Numbered from the stretch's first letter, positions 35,441 through 48,009 are shown. The stretch is 64,000 nucleotides of DNA from Nymphaea colorata (GCF_008831285.2 NC_045148.1:23130283-23194282); one strand, 5' to 3'. Made by a program: numbers and translations. The notes: generated by a model not told the origin, from the letters alone.

Positions 35441-35519
35441 CAATGAATACATTCTACATTTATACAAAGAATTATAACTTACACAAACTCCGTCTTTTAG
35501 TGCATTTTGTTTTCGCTAA

Positions 35520-36590
35520 AAGAAAGTGTGTCAAACGACTATAGATTATGTAAGCAACATAATGCAAGTTGTTACTCTTCATAGAAATTCTCTAACCATT
35601 ATAGACATGCAATGTGCACTCGATTGCAGCTCTCAATAAGCTAGCAAACGATGTTCATAATATTGTTGAAACGACAAGTTGCACCACTCAAAGGTGAAGG
35701 GGTGCAATTACTCAAGTACGTGCCAAAAATAAACATGGTATTTCATAAAAATGGTTTTAAGTGGCGAACATCAGCTAATAAGTGTTGGATTACAACGCAG
35801 ATAAAAAACGTGAAGAAAGAATGCATTTGTGTAAACGGCAAGTTGCACCACTCAAAGGTGAATGGGTGCAATTACTCAAATACGTGTAAAAAATAAACAT
35901 GGTCTTTGATAAAAATGGGTTTAAGTGGCGAACATTAGCTAATAAGTGTCAGACTATAATGTATGTCGAAAACGTGAAGAAAGAATGCATTCTATCTATA
36001 TGCAAATCAAATAAAAGTACCAAATAATTATGGGTTAGGTAAGTGTCAAAGTTTAATGCATTCTATTTATATAGAAAGAAAAAAGCATCAAACGTTTATA
36101 GCTTACGCAAATACCATATTTTTAAGAGATTGAACTTTATTAAAATTCTTTAACCATTATAGACACACAATATGCACTTGGATGCAGCTATTTATAAGCT
36201 AGCAAACCATGTTCATAATATTGTTGAAACGGCAAGTTACACCACTAAAAGGTGAAGGGGTGCAATTACTCAAATACTTCTAAAAAATGAACTTGGTCTT
36301 TAATAAAAATGGCTTTAATAGGCAAACATTAGCTAATAAGTGTCAGATTATAATGCATATCAAGAACTTGAAAAAAGAATGCATTCTATCTATCAAATAA
36401 AAGTACCAAATAATTATGGCTTGGGCAAGTGTCATAGCTTAATGCTTTCTATTTATATACAAAAAAAAAAAGAATTAAACATGTATAGGTTACGCAAACA
36501 CCATATTTTAAGAGATTGAATTAAAATTCTCCAACCATTATAGACATGCAATGCACACTCGGATGCAGCTCTATATATACTACCATCCAA
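35520..36590. repeat. Degenerate tandem repeats upstream of terpene synthase
   Basis: Two kinds of unit alternate. The block CAAGTTGCACCACTCAAAGG occurs near 35678, 35840 and, with changes, near 36232. The block ACCATTATAGACATGCAATG occurs near 35594, 36150 (variant) and 36532. The last copy leads directly into the TATA box of the terpene synthase pseudogene. The plus frame at 35651-35896 is a product of these repeats. Confidence 0.8.
36572..36579 (+). promoter_or_regulatory. TATA box of terpene synthase pseudogene
   Basis: TATATATA lies about 50 bases before the expected start codon position (36628), within the third copy of the upstream repeat. Confidence 0.55.
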
Positions 36591-36627
36591 TCCTGAGCTA
36601 AGACATCCGAGAGGCAGTGAAAGAATT

Positions 36628-38274
36628 TTGCATTCAACAACAAATACACAAACTGTTCTAGTGGATGATCATCTTGCCTCCCTTTCCACTCCTTTCATTA
36701 CTTCCCCCAAGCTTGCCCCTAATACCAAGGCTGGGTTCCAGTCATGGAGCACCACCCTTGTGAGATGTGAACCTAGGGCTGAGGGCTGCGGTAGGTCTGC
36801 TGCTCAATGGAGGCCTTCCAGATACCAGCCAAGTACATGGAACTATGACTTCATCCAGTCCATTACCAGTGCAACATCAGTAATTGTCCATACCTCTGAT
36901 CTGACACTATTATTTTGTTTATTTTGGTATTATGATGTCATCCAAATTCAAAGACATGAAAATGAGAGCAGATCGAAACACAAAGGACCATAGTTGAAGA
37001 ATTGAGAGGAGAAGTCCGACAACTTATAACATCAACAACTGGGCAAGTGGCTCAGTTGGAGCTCCTCGATTCACTAGAACGTTTAGGTGTAGCCTATCAT
37101 TTTGAGAGTGAGGTCAGGCGATCACTAGATGCCATATGCACGAGCACTAGAGGTCTCCTGCTTGATGGCCACTGTTGAGGACATCTTCGGTGAGCATCAA
37201 TCTGTTGTGGAGCTCAAATGCTTTGTGCAAGTTGTTGAGAAGTAAAGGATGATTATGGTTGGTAAATTAGAGGTAGCAACTCTGTCTCTAGTTTCTGCTT
37301 CACATTGTTAGGAGCCAATGTGGGTGCTGTATATTGTATATATGCAGGTGGGATCTTCAAGCGGCAGAGCAGCTGCCACAGTCACTGAGGGTCTTCTATG
37401 CGGCTGTCTACAACACAACCAACCAGATCAGCTACAATGTTCTTAGGAGGCATGGCCGTGAAATCACTTCACACATGAGGAGAGCGGTACGACACTTTCT
37501 CTATAAAATCTTTCTTCTACTCTTCGCATCATCACAATAGTATATTAGCTTCACTTTCTAATTGACTTGCTCTCTTCTACTCTTGGGCAGTGGGTGGGTG
37601 TGTGGAGAGCTTACTTGGTTGAAGCAAGGTAGCACCATGCCCGACAGACACCAAGGCTAGAGCAATATTTGAGCAAATTCCGGGCAGCCATGACTGGCCC
37701 TATTCTCCTTCCTGCCTACTTCTTCCTCTCCCAAAACATTGAGGAACAAACTATCCAGCAGCTGCAGTCTGAGTCCAACATCATCAACTTGTCATCGATG
37801 ATAGTTCATCTCTCGTTTGGCCTCCAGAGATCCAGGGTTAGTTCAGTGTATTTTATGCTGGTTAACTAGTATTAGCTTCTGAGTTGACAATGTTCTTGTT
37901 CTGTTTTTCTGTTTTGATTGGCTGATGATCTTCTCTTTATATGTTGAACTCGATCGAAGGTCGGATTCGGGAGAGGCAACCTGCCTAGATCGGTCCTGAT
38001 TTATATAAACGAGGCAAGGGCAGTGGAGGAGCTAGCACGGCAGCACATAAGGAACTTGCTAAGGGAGGCATGGAGGAGGCTGAACAAGGAGCTGCTTTCT
38101 GCTCAGCAGCAGCAGCAACAGACTGCCTTCTCTCGTTCCATCATGAACGTGGCACAAAACATTGTGACCGTCTCCCAGTGCATGTATGACAATGAAGACG
38201 GCGTCGGTGTCTTGGAGCATGAGTCCATGGACCGTATCTACTCTCTCATGGCCGAGCCCATCCAGACTGCCTAA
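36628..38274 (+). pseudogene. Terpene synthase pseudogene (plastid type)
   Basis: The exon order follows plant terpene synthases. Exon 1 (from 36628) has a Ser/Thr-rich transit-like N-terminus and a YQPSTWNYDFIQSI block, with the RRx8W motif read as WRx8W. Exon 2 (from about 36972, after a GCAG acceptor) has LELLDSLERLGVAYHFES. Then comes a jump to an exon 4 remnant (MATVEDIFGEHQSVVELK), exon 5 (RWDLQAAEQLPQSL), exon 6 (from 37591, LLPAYFFLSQNIEEQ) and the last exon (AEPIQTA then stop). Lesions: the expected ATG is TTG at 36628; exon 3 and parts of exons 2 and 4 are deleted; DDxxD reads EDIFG; a Trp codon is TAG near 37630; the DDxxTxxxE region is replaced by SFGLQRSR. Both metal-binding motifs are lost, so it cannot cyclise prenyl diphosphates. 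Confidence 0.9.
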
Positions 38275-38364
38275 GCAACTCAGCAGTGTCGCTTTTTCCC
38301 AATCTATCAACCATGTTGGTGCCCATTAACCGAATCCTACTTACGATGCTATGTATCATTACAT

Positions 38365-38370
38365 AATAAA
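38365..38370 (+). terminator. Polyadenylation signal of terpene synthase pseudogene
   Basis: AATAAA about 90 bases after the stop codon. The same signal is kept in the duplicated 3'UTR near 8344. Confidence 0.6.
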
Positions 38371-38554
38371 ATGGGTACTTTAATAAATTAAATTTAGTAC
38401 TCTCTCTCTCTGTCTGTCACATGTATGCACACATGTATCCAGCAAGGTTATCTGAAGATCTCGCGAGAACATGATAAGGAGTGGAGGGAAAGACGGCATT
38501 TCAGAAGTGCCGCAGCTGCTGTCGCAGGAGGTAGACCAGCAGAAGCTCGACAGA

Positions 38555-38975
38555 ATGCAGTGGATTCTAGCACCATTCCTTCAATTTGATGAAATGGTGA
38601 GAAAATCATTTTGATGGCTGCTCTACTCAAGTTATAACACCTACAAATGCCCCTATGTGTATAGGAGAATTATTTCATTCGGTCGCCTGGTTTGCACTAT
38701 CGTAAACCCAATTTTGTGAAATTAATTCTTTATTCATGGGGCAAGTTGAATCCTTGATCAAGCAATATCTCATCCAAAATGTTTATTGTTGAGACCTTAG
38801 CATGACACTACACAGTTAAATGTATGTAAATTTTACAAAAATACTTTCACTCTTTGATGGATGACAAATACATGGTACTGTTAAAGCTTCATTTCCTTAC
38901 TTTTAAGGCACCACGTCTAGGTTGATCATGTTGTTGCTCAATACGTGATAAAGTACAGGATCCTAGTTCAAAAAA
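38555..38975. repeat. Dispersed repeat, copy A
   Basis: It contains TGGATTCTAGCACCATTC, AATGGTGAGAAAATCATTTT and CTACTCAAGTTATAACACC in the same order as 63310-63405, and a GCACCA(C/T)GTCTA block as in 61855-62290 and 63600-63860. It is non-coding and its nature is unknown. Confidence 0.75.
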
Positions 38976-39966
38976 CCTGGGTTCATCCATCAAACCCAAC
39001 CTAAAAGAAGCTTGGAAAGCTTTGAAAAGTGTGATAAAAAAAAGAAACTTGCCCTTTTTTGAAAGGTATTTTAGTCATTATCCATCTCCTAGTGGAGATA
39101 ATAACCCATGGGAATGCCATATAAAAGTTCGTGAAGTGTTCATCCTTTTCACTATCTCTCTACTTTAATTTGTTATAAGATAACGTTATGAAAAAGACAA
39201 TGAAAAATAGAACAGGTTAAATTCACCAAATGTTGAATGTTGTTGGACAGCTAAACGTTAAAAATCAATCATTACTAAAACCTCCATGAATGTTTTTGCA
39301 CCATAAATCATTTGGTAGTACTTATGTGGCAAGGATTTTTTACTTTATCTGACATATTTGATTTCCCATATACAAGATGATTCAATTCCGCCTATATATG
39401 CAGTAATGTGTTTGTGTGTTTACATATTTTGTAGGCTGTCTTATCATGAAGATAGGACAATTCTTTCTCTTCGAAGGAGGCAAACCCCCTTTTGCGAAAG
39501 AAAAAAAAAAAGAAACTCTTTTTTTTTATGGAAAAACCTTTTATAGTGAAAATTTCTTACTAAGAGGCACTAGTTATAAAATTTTTAAAATTTTAATAGG
39601 CACTAGTATCTAAATGAGAAAAAAAATTCTAACATATCAATATAAAAAGATGAATTTTTTTGTGGGCTTCTGTACGCAATTGCTCATACCATACACGCTT
39701 GCCTCCTTTGGCTGCTCAGTCGAGTCTCATATGATTTTCTTTGCCATGACGCAAGAAGAAGACCAACATTACTTTTTATGATTTATTACTTTGAATTTAT
39801 TATATATATTACATATATATATATTTTATATATATATATATATATATTTTATATATATATATATATATGTGTGACAAGAACAGGTCCACATTGCCACCAC
39901 AATGAAAAAAACCCTTAGCTTTTGATGCAGATACTTTTTACAATGAGAGCTTGTTACCTTATCTCA
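38976..39966. other. AT-rich intergenic DNA with TA microsatellite
   Basis: No gene seen. An interrupted (TA)n tract lies at 39798-39868. Frames at 39358-39613 overlap an A/T-rich stretch and are not convincing. Confidence 0.5.
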
Positions 39967-39974
39967 ATGCCAAT

Positions 39975-40161
39975 GAGGGGTGCATTCAAAACTTTTTCAT
40001 GAAATATGCCAAATTATAATTTTAAAATTTTGATATAAGCCAAATTATTATTTTTAAACATTTTTATATAAGATAATTTTTTAAATTTATATGTAATTTT
40101 TTTTTTGGGTGGAAGGAGAGGAGGGGAAGGCTTTTGTCACCCCCTTTTGGCTCTGCCCATG
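39975..40161. mobile_element. hAT-like MITE (187 bp)
   Basis: Flanking octamers ATGCCAAT (39967-39974) and ATGCCAAC (40162-40169) match at seven of eight. The right end GGCTCTGCCCATG and the AT-rich CCAAATTAT core match the local MITE family; the left terminus (GAGGGGTGCA) is only a weak inverted match. Confidence 0.6.
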
Positions 40162-40519
40162 ATGCCAACAATGATGGTACAAGAAAGCATTACTGGTGAC
40201 CTGTGCTTACATATATATATGTATATATAGTCGTATTAATGATGGTTGATGGTGTGACAATAATTTATGGTAAGCAGTTTATGGTGCTGTAGCAACAGAA
40301 TTCTAATGTGTAGCCATTCAACCATCTAGTATAGAAGTGTTGAATCCAACCGTGTAAATTTGTCTGTCAAGTGACGGATCGGCCACTTCAACCAGTTTCG
40401 GTTATCAGATTCCAGACTCTTTTTCTAACCATGTAGTTGTTTGAATATGTAATTCAAATAAGTAAATAAATACAGCTACATCTCCAATTTGTACTAGCCA
40501 ATGCACATCACAAAGTTAA

Positions 40520-40609
40520 GGGTGGGTGCCGCGCTGGGCCGGGCCTGGGCCCAGGTTTCATGTATTGGGCCCGAGCCCAACGGGCCAACCTGGACCCAAT
40601 GCCCACCCC
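40520..40609. repeat. Short GC-rich inverted-repeat segment
   Basis: About 90 bp begins GGGTGGGTGCC and ends ATGCCCACCC, with GGGCC-type internal repeats (GGGCCGGGCC, GGGCCCGAGCCC). It looks like the end pieces of a hAT-type element whose interior is lost. No clear target duplication. Confidence 0.4.
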
Positions 40610-40633
40610 AACATAAAGTATTGTGTGTTAGTG

Positions 40634-42215
40634 TAGGGATGCCAACTGATTGGAATAGAATGAAAAAATATCTTTAACTTTTGGGATGTTTACATATTTG
40701 GATTCAAATATGAATAAAAAATAGTCATGTTTGATTTTAATCTGAAATCCGATAAGACAGTTCTAATCTAATTTTTACATTTATTTTTGAATCTGAATCC
40801 AATTGAACCAATTTGGCCTGTAAGATAATTAAGTATATGATATTTATTTAAAAATAAAATTGAACTTCTATTTGCATTTGAGTCTGATCAGATATTTATT
40901 ATATTTGTATATAAATCTAAATTCAATCAAATGTCATTTCTTAAATCCAAATCGGACCCGATTTTTTAATTGTATGTTAATTGTTTTTTTTCATATTTGA
41001 TTTTTTATATAATGGTTCTAGATCTCCAATCCAAATTAGATATATTAAAATTCTTACTAGTCATTCATATATATATATATATATTATTTATTTATCTATT
41101 TAAAAACCCAAATTCACCCTTATATCACTCACGATTTCATAATAAGAAATAATAAGATCCAACTGATTTGAAAATGACAGTTTTCGCCTTTCATTTGTCA
41201 TTTTTCAAATCAGGCCATCCTTTTTTCTGCTTGTTTTTGGATGCCATGACCAATTCCCATTGAAAGGTCTCCCCTTTCACCTTCTCCAGTAAAAGTAATG
41301 TCACACTGAAAGCAAGCTCGTCCAAATTAAGGGCCTGATGAGCCATACAATATGCATTAAAGTCGACGTTTACAATTTTTTCTATGACACTTTTTTAAAT
41401 CATGGTGATAAAAAAATGTGCTTTTTTTTAATATTAATTAAATGCAATTAATAAGTCAGTAAAATAGGACAAAAAAACATTTTTTTATTGAAAAACATGA
41501 CAAAATAAAAAATATTAGTAAAAAGTGAAAAAAATGTTTTTTTCACGTTTTTCTTCACCAAAGACCCAAAAAATTGTTATCAAATTGGAATTCCACCATC
41601 TCCTTCTACAATTGGAATCGAGTTTCACGCAGTCGTAGGGCCTAAAGGGTAGTTGCTTACTTTGGACCTCATTGACATCAACCACCTCTTCTTTTTACAA
41701 GTTCTTGATCTTACAAATAACAGTTTTTAAGGTCATCCTTTTATTGATTTTCGTCGCCTGCCTCTTTTAGAACATCTATCCTTGAAAAGAAACCATTTTG
41801 ATATCTAAGCGAACCGTTCTAAAAAAATTGAATATAGAAAAAGATTTAATATCCGATCAAAAAGTTGGATTGGATTCAGATTTGAGAAATGACATTTGAT
41901 CGGATTTGACGCGATTCAGATATATAAACATCCGATTGAATTGAGATTCAAATAGGATTCAGTTTTTAAATGAATATTCTATATCCAATGCCCTTACATT
42001 TTGGAAATCGGTTAGATTCGGCTAAAAAATTCGGAATTGGATTCAGATACAAATGTAAAAAATCAGATTTAGATTGTAAAATCGGATTTCAGATTTGGAT
42101 TCAGGTAGGACTTTTCTTTCATCATATTTGAGTATGAATTTGAATCTGAGTATATGAATATTTAAAAATCAATATAAGTATATATGATTCAAATCCAATC
42201 CATTGAAAATCCCTA
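40634..42215. mobile_element. Fold-back element with ~400-bp inverted arms
   Basis: The ends are TAGGGAT (40634-40640) and ATCCCTA (42209-42215). Long arms are inverted copies: AATCAAATGTCATTTCTTAAATCC at 40926-40949 pairs with sequence at about 41883-41903, and the block at 40767-40805 pairs with about 42035-42072, at matching distances from each end. The 0.65-kb core holds a piece of an LRR receptor gene (41604-41808). No transposase and no clear target duplication were found, so superfamily is open (hAT or a long-TIR element). Confidence 0.75.
41604..41808 (+). pseudogene. LRR receptor kinase fragment inside fold-back element
   Basis: It encodes FYNWNRVSRSRR and, after a stop, RVVA, matching the LRR N-terminal cap of the receptor pseudogene at about 59.15 kb (FYVWNELSCSRGSQRVVA; 11 of 18 positions identical). 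A frame change then gives leucine-rich repeats LFFLQVLDLTNNSF, a stop, and LPLLEHLSLKRNHFDI. Stops and frame changes show it is not functional. It lies in the core between the inverted arms, which suggests capture by the element. Confidence 0.7.
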
Positions 42216-43100
42216 GTTCTCACATACCTCGCATCATGTGGCCACCTGCAATTTTTGTCAAGATAAAAAAAAAAAACCAATTGAATGGCAGGGTACCTGA
42301 GTTATTGGGAAAAAAATCAATTGAAAGAACAAGAAAAAATCTAAAAATCCATAAAACACAAGACACAAAGAATTTAATTTATCACCATATCGTGAACTTC
42401 CTCCTGACTAGGTAATTCAGCCTACTCATCATGAAGGGGTTGTTATGTAATAAGAACAACATATTACAGTTTCATGAATCTCTTATATTTGGCAATAAGA
42501 ACAGCATGTTATTGTTCCACGAATCTGCTCGAATGGTTGGAGCACATTCATCGAACATTATTTTATATAGTTTTATGAACCTACTTCAATTTTTGAGGTA
42601 AATGCATAAAACAGAAACAAACTATTGCTATCGCCAAATGGCTTCAAAAGCAAGCGGTAGAGACCAAGTACAACTATGAGATGATTTCATGTGATAACAG
42701 GTCGTCAGATACAACAATATTAAATATGAAGCCCTTAGTACAAAAAAACCAAACAGTTGTAAGTCTAAAATGAAACAAAATTAACAAAGATATCTGGCTT
42801 GAAAAGAAACAAACATATGGAGAACATGAGCTAAAATAATAATAGGTAAAAGAAAAAGGAAAAGAGAATGAGAAAATCAACCATTCTCAAACCATTAAGG
42901 AAAAGTTAGATTGAAATACTGGATCGAATGAAACCCCATCCATCACATTTATTCGTTTGGGCATTTGTTATTATTTATTTATTTTCTATTTAACTGTTTT
43001 CTTTATTCATTTTTGCGAACTTATAACTAATATTTATTTAATATGCAACTGGAGCTTGGCCACTTTATCTCTGGATCAAAACAGTAAAAGAAAGTGGTCC
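42216..43100. other. AT-rich intergenic DNA
   Basis: No recognisable gene. The frames at 42203-42415 and 42674-42880 show no motif. Confidence 0.5.
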
Positions 43101-43254
43101 ACGAGAATGTTTGCAACGGCCCGGCCGTTGTGGCTTTCATTTAACATGTCGATGAATGGAGACATCGTTAAATTTGAACCACCAAAGCACGTGGAGTCGT
43201 TGGAAGCCAAATGGAGGCCATTCACCAATTTGATCAAATGTGCACCGGGCCTCT

Positions 43255-43578
43255 CTCTCTTGGAGATACCAGCAGGGCTTCAATGCCATCCTTGCTTCTT
43301 TTACTTTGTTCACCATTTTGGTGGGCTTCAATCTTAGCAATTTGCAGGAGACAAGGTCGGTCATCTCTTGTTCTCTTATCCATGTGGCAATGTTGCATTC
43401 TTTGTAGATATTGTGTTATATTATTCATAATCTCGTGGGAGAATTGAGGGATCCTGAGTTAGATTCCTTTCTTGGTGTTTCTGGATGTATTTCATGGGAG
43501 ATATACCAGCAGAGCGTAATGCACATCCTTGGTTCTCTTTTACTTGGTTCGTCTTGCTCATGGGTCGACTACAATAAT
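43255..43578. repeat. Two diverged direct copies of an ~80-bp segment
   Basis: The stretch from GGAGATACCAGCAGGGCTTC (about 43261) is repeated with changes from GGAGATATACCAGCAGAGCG (about 43496), each followed by CATCCTTG(C/G)TTCT and TTTTACTT(T/G)GTTC. The spacing is about 237 bp. Confidence 0.65.
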
Positions 43579-43604
43579 AGATAGCTTCTGCCACGATCAT
43601 TCCC

Positions 43605-44021
43605 ATGGAAAGGTCTGTGGTGGACAAAATGGTAAAAGTTGTTCCTCTTTTAGCAGAATACTTTTACAAGATAATAAGAGGAGGCAAACATTTTCAAGGG
43701 AGAGAGAGAGGGACCGGCTTTCCATGCTTCTCTCGTTCTGCATCCTTCCAACATGAAGAGGTTCTTGTCGATGAGAAGGAGTACAAGAGAGCCAGGACTC
43801 TTTTCCTCCACTTGATTCCCTCATCTATCGATGAAGCAGAGAGCAAACTGAGGCGCCTCCCCTGCCCACTCGAATGCGATCTTATCCTAGACCATGAGAT
43901 CGGAAGCAATGTCGTTTTCTCACTTGTAGAGTTCTTCTCATCCAGCCTCAAGAATGACGGTGGATTTATGCATGGGGCAAACATTAAGGAATGGTTAAAG
44001 AGAGACAGTTCCTCCACTTGA
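43605..44021 (+). CDS. Unrecognised ORF, 138 codons
   Basis: An open frame from ATG (MERSVVDKMVKVV) to a stop, with a charged centre (DEKEYKRARTLFLHLIPSS) and a C-terminus FSLVEFFSSSLKNDGGFM. The composition looks protein-like, but I recognise no domain, and a 107-codon frame overlaps on the other strand. It could be an exon of a longer gene, or chance. No signal peptide, membrane segment or zinc motif is evident. Confidence 0.3.
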   Translation: MERSVVDKMVKVVPLLAEYFYKIIRGGKHFQGRERGTGFPCFSRSASFQHEEVLVDEKEYKRARTLFLHLIPSSIDEAESKLRRLPCPLECDLILDHEIGSNVVFSLVEFFSSSLKNDGGFMHGANIKEWLKRDSSST

Positions 44022-47000
44022 CGATTTATGTTGGATAGCGACAGATCTCTTTTATGTTTTGTGCATTTTTTTCCCCATTGCGTCGCTTAAGCCTTGCTGT
44101 TTGTTGCTTCATGAGGTTATTCATACCTACTGAATTTGTTAGATCAGATTGCATAGACATATCGAAGAAGTTTGCATAGTGATCAGATTGCACATAAAAT
44201 CTTCTTACCCTGCACATAAAGAATGATAGCATCAATTATCAATTTGTGATTACAAATACGACAGATGTACACAAAGGTCATACAGTCAAGTGTCTACAAT
44301 TTGGTTTTAACAGCTGAAAGCCTGAGATGCAGTTGTCACATTTTCATGTCAACCACAAATTCTGTCTATCGAGAAAAGATGAACTGAAAAGAAGAATTAC
44401 TTTCAGTGGAAGGGCAAAAATTGATAAACAAAAGTCCACAGGCATATCGTTGTTAGCATTCCCTGTGGCCCATCTGCCTTGGCTGTCAAGGAAGCAGCAT
44501 GGGGACTTGCTTGTCATGCTGCAATATCTCAGGTACCTCCAAGTGTTTGCATTTTAATGCTTTTCAGCTTATTAATTCAGTTTTTCAACATTAGACAAGC
44601 TAGAAATGAAGGGATAATTTTTTCACCAAAAGATGGGTGACCATTTCATATCTGCTTGTTATTGGCCATGAAATGAAGTACGGTGGAAGACACATCACTG
44701 ATCTGTAGAATGGGTAATTAGATCCATTTGCCTTTTATGCTGTGGGGAAGTGAGGTGAAGTTTTTTTAACCTGTTTGCACTTTGCAACCACTCACGGTGC
44801 TCTGCTTTATGAGTTCCTTTATCTTTTGTAGAGAGTCTGCTGCTAAACGTTTGCTAGAGTTAAAAATCATATGATTTTCACAAGTTACATAAACTAAAAT
44901 ATAGATCATATAGCTTATTTAAGCAATGTGGAGGCTCCACTGTTTTCTTCTTGCTTTATCTGTTACATTTGTGCTGATATGATAATGTTAGAGTGCATTC
45001 AACTCGCAAATCAGGAGCATGGTTGACTTTATGCCTTTAGTTACATCCAAAGGTAACAGATATTAAAGACTTTGCTTTGTGCTTCGGTCAACTGTATCTA
45101 ATTTTTGAAGTCTTTTACATCAAATTTGAAATGTAAATGTTCCTTCAGATCTATCTGAATAGTCCTTGAAATAAAGGTCAATCAGAAGATCCATGAGGAC
45201 CAAGAAACGCTCATCACTGCATTTTTGTGATGCTCAAGTTTCTAGTTTAGGGCCCCAGACATGATGACCCAATATACCATTTTTACCACTACCCATGGTT
45301 GTACATCCCTAAACCTTAACAACAAATATTCCTTGGAGATTTTTCAGAAATCCAAAAATATTATGCTAATTTTTGTATGATTTTTTTCCCTTTACATGAT
45401 AAAAGATATTTTTTTATACATCATTGTTGTAGAGTCCACAAAATTTGATCTTAGATCACTTAGATTTCAAAATCAAAAGATATGACCCTCCCTCATCTGA
45501 CCCTGCATCAGCCCATTTGACAATGGAAAATACTAAAGTGAGGATCCAGGTTTTAATTAGTATTATCAATGCATGCAGTCATGTACATAATATCATTGTA
45601 TGCAGTCATGATGATATACATTCATAACTAAACCAAAATTTGAGTGTGTTATCCTACTAGGTTGTAATAAAGTTCAGGCATTCTTATATATAATGTATGC
45701 TAATTGTAACCAAGTCTTTCTATGACATATCTTGTTTAGTGGTGTGATCTACACATGTCAAATATGTGCTACTCTCTGATGTGTTTTGTTGATGAGCAGA
45801 CACAGAGGAGTGGTGCTTCATATTTTGCATGGAACATTGGCACTTTAAAAATATTTGACATTAGAAATTTGCCAAGCATCAAGTATGGTTCACTTTTTTA
45901 GAAAGCACAGCTATCAAAGAGGTGGCTAATTATATGTGAAGGAGAAAGGGACATTAAAGTACATTTTGAATAATGTAATTGGATTCAATATCTAGAAGGG
46001 CAGCAGCTTTGATAGTGAAGGCAGTATGGAATTTCTAAATCTATGAACTTCCCTTTATCATTTCCAAGCTTGTGCAACAATTCTTTGGTCGATAAAGCTG
46101 TGGGCGTATGGATCTATGTGGATCTTGATAATAGTTTAGCCTTGTAGTTGATTTTCTCTTTATGGTATTGATGCTTTTTCTTTCTTTCTTTCTTTCCTTT
46201 TTTTTTTTGTGCAGGTTGGTATTTTCTTAGTCCCAGTTCAGTAATTACTCTGAGATTACTGTTTTCATCAAACTTTTATCTGGATCAATCTGACTCAAAC
46301 CAATGATTGGCATTTGAACCAGAGGATGATTTGCCTTTGTTATGGTGATCATATTTCTTTTTGTCTATGTTGATCCACTGTCACAAATATCGCAATTTAA
46401 TTGAAAAAGATGCGTTAAATAAGTGAAAAATAAGTCAGGCATATAAAACAGCAATACAATGCATCTTTTTCAAAAAATGTCAAAATATAAAAAACAAAAA
46501 AAAAACGTGAATTATACACGTTTTTTTATATTTTTTATTAATTTCTTATTTATTTTATTTTTTATATATTTTTTGGACTTTTTAAATGTTTTAAATTTTT
46601 TAAAGAATTTTTGATTTCTGAAATATTTCCAAGATATACAACTTTGGCATGTTATCCTCGAGACATTCATGTTCACCTCATGCTCTAATAATTTAATAAT
46701 TTCAGATAAATATATATATCATATTACACTGACATCATGTTCACCTCATGCTCTTATCCAGCATTACCTATCAACTTCTATTTGAAAATATACCAGCTAT
46801 CAAGGTTATGTTAGTGCCGAACTATATTTTGTATGTGACTATGTATCAAATGTATTGTTGTTTAGCAGGGGGTTGTGGTCTATTCTTCAATTGAAGATTG
46901 TAATGGATCCAATAAACCAGGCATTTTAGCATACTGAAAAAAATATTGCTGATATTGGTTTCAAACAAGCATCCTTAAAGACATTTTTTGTGCATTATGT

Positions 47001-47990
47001 TCTTTTCTCTAGTCCTTAGTGTTTTGCAATCAGTTCCACAAGGCCTATTTTATTTCCTGACAATGTGCAAGAGATGTTTGCTGTTTTGGCTGATACATTT
47101 CACAAGCTTGGTTTCAACTGCATGTTTTGGTTCTACATGGGACTAATTTTCTAGATGAACCAATTGTCAGTCTTCTTGTTTCAGTTTCCAATAAATTGAA
47201 GTATTTTATAGTAAGTTTTGTCCTATTATTATTTTCTTCTCAAACTATTTCACGGAGCCTTGATTTTGGCTATAAGTACTAATTTTTTTCATTCAATCCT
47301 CCATTTTTTGTTTTGTTTGTAGGTGATCAAGATCTTAGCTTTCTTCATGATCCATGAACTGGATTGCGAATTTAGGAACTTATTCTGAGGTGAAGATTGC
47401 TTTACCTTTCTTTTTTGTTTTCTAATGACAGAAAAAATAAGAGCTTTCTGAGCAGGCCAAGATTTGCTTGCCGAAAAGGTTGATCATTTACAGTATTGCA
47501 TGTCTCTACTAGTTATTTATGTATAACATGCAATATTTTATTTATGAAATTTCTCTTACTGTACCAGAGATGATATGTTCTTTCACATACCCCTTTCCAT
47601 CATTCTTAAACTTTTTGACTGTTTGGATACAAGTATAGCTACACTACATGAATATGAGAGAATTAGAATTGTTTATGGGAGAAATAAGATGCTAAGCTGC
47701 TAATATGAGAAAATTAGAATTGTTTCACCATACTAGTCTCTGGGATTAAATTTTCTAGATGTGTATGAACCTGATATTTTTTTTTTATTTATGTTCTCTA
47801 TTTCGACCAGAAATGGCTTGTTGAGCTTTTTGATAAGAAAGAAGCAGGCGTGCTCAAAGGATACTTATTTTCTATTATTTTTATGTTTTTTTTTATAATT
47901 TTGAATTGTATAAACAATATCTTTTATAGTACAATTACTTATTTCTATGTTCTCTCTTTCTCTGTGTCTATATATATATATATAATAAAA
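44022..47990. other. Intergenic DNA, no gene confirmed
   Basis: Segments such as 44327-44557 and a possible exon after TTTCGACCAG near 47810 (KWLVELFDKKEAGVLKG) have open frames, but no family match. A 9-bp hairpin AAAACGTG/CACGTTTT lies at about 46503-46527. A (TA)n run lies at 47971-47986. If the DNA ligase exons downstream belong to a longer gene, its upstream exons should be here, but I cannot identify them. Confidence 0.4.
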
Positions 47991-48009
47991 CAAAATGTAG
48001 AATAATTAA

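Noticed and set aside
5000-36590. CRISPR-like arrays at the tandem repeats (4.9, 34.0 and 35.5 kb)
   Set aside because: Units are long, diverged and AT-rich with no short constant repeat and unique spacers; the window is a plant nuclear sequence.
43605-44021. Upstream exon of the DNA ligase fragment
   Set aside because: No residue pattern matches ligase VI or I; kept only as an unrecognised ORF.
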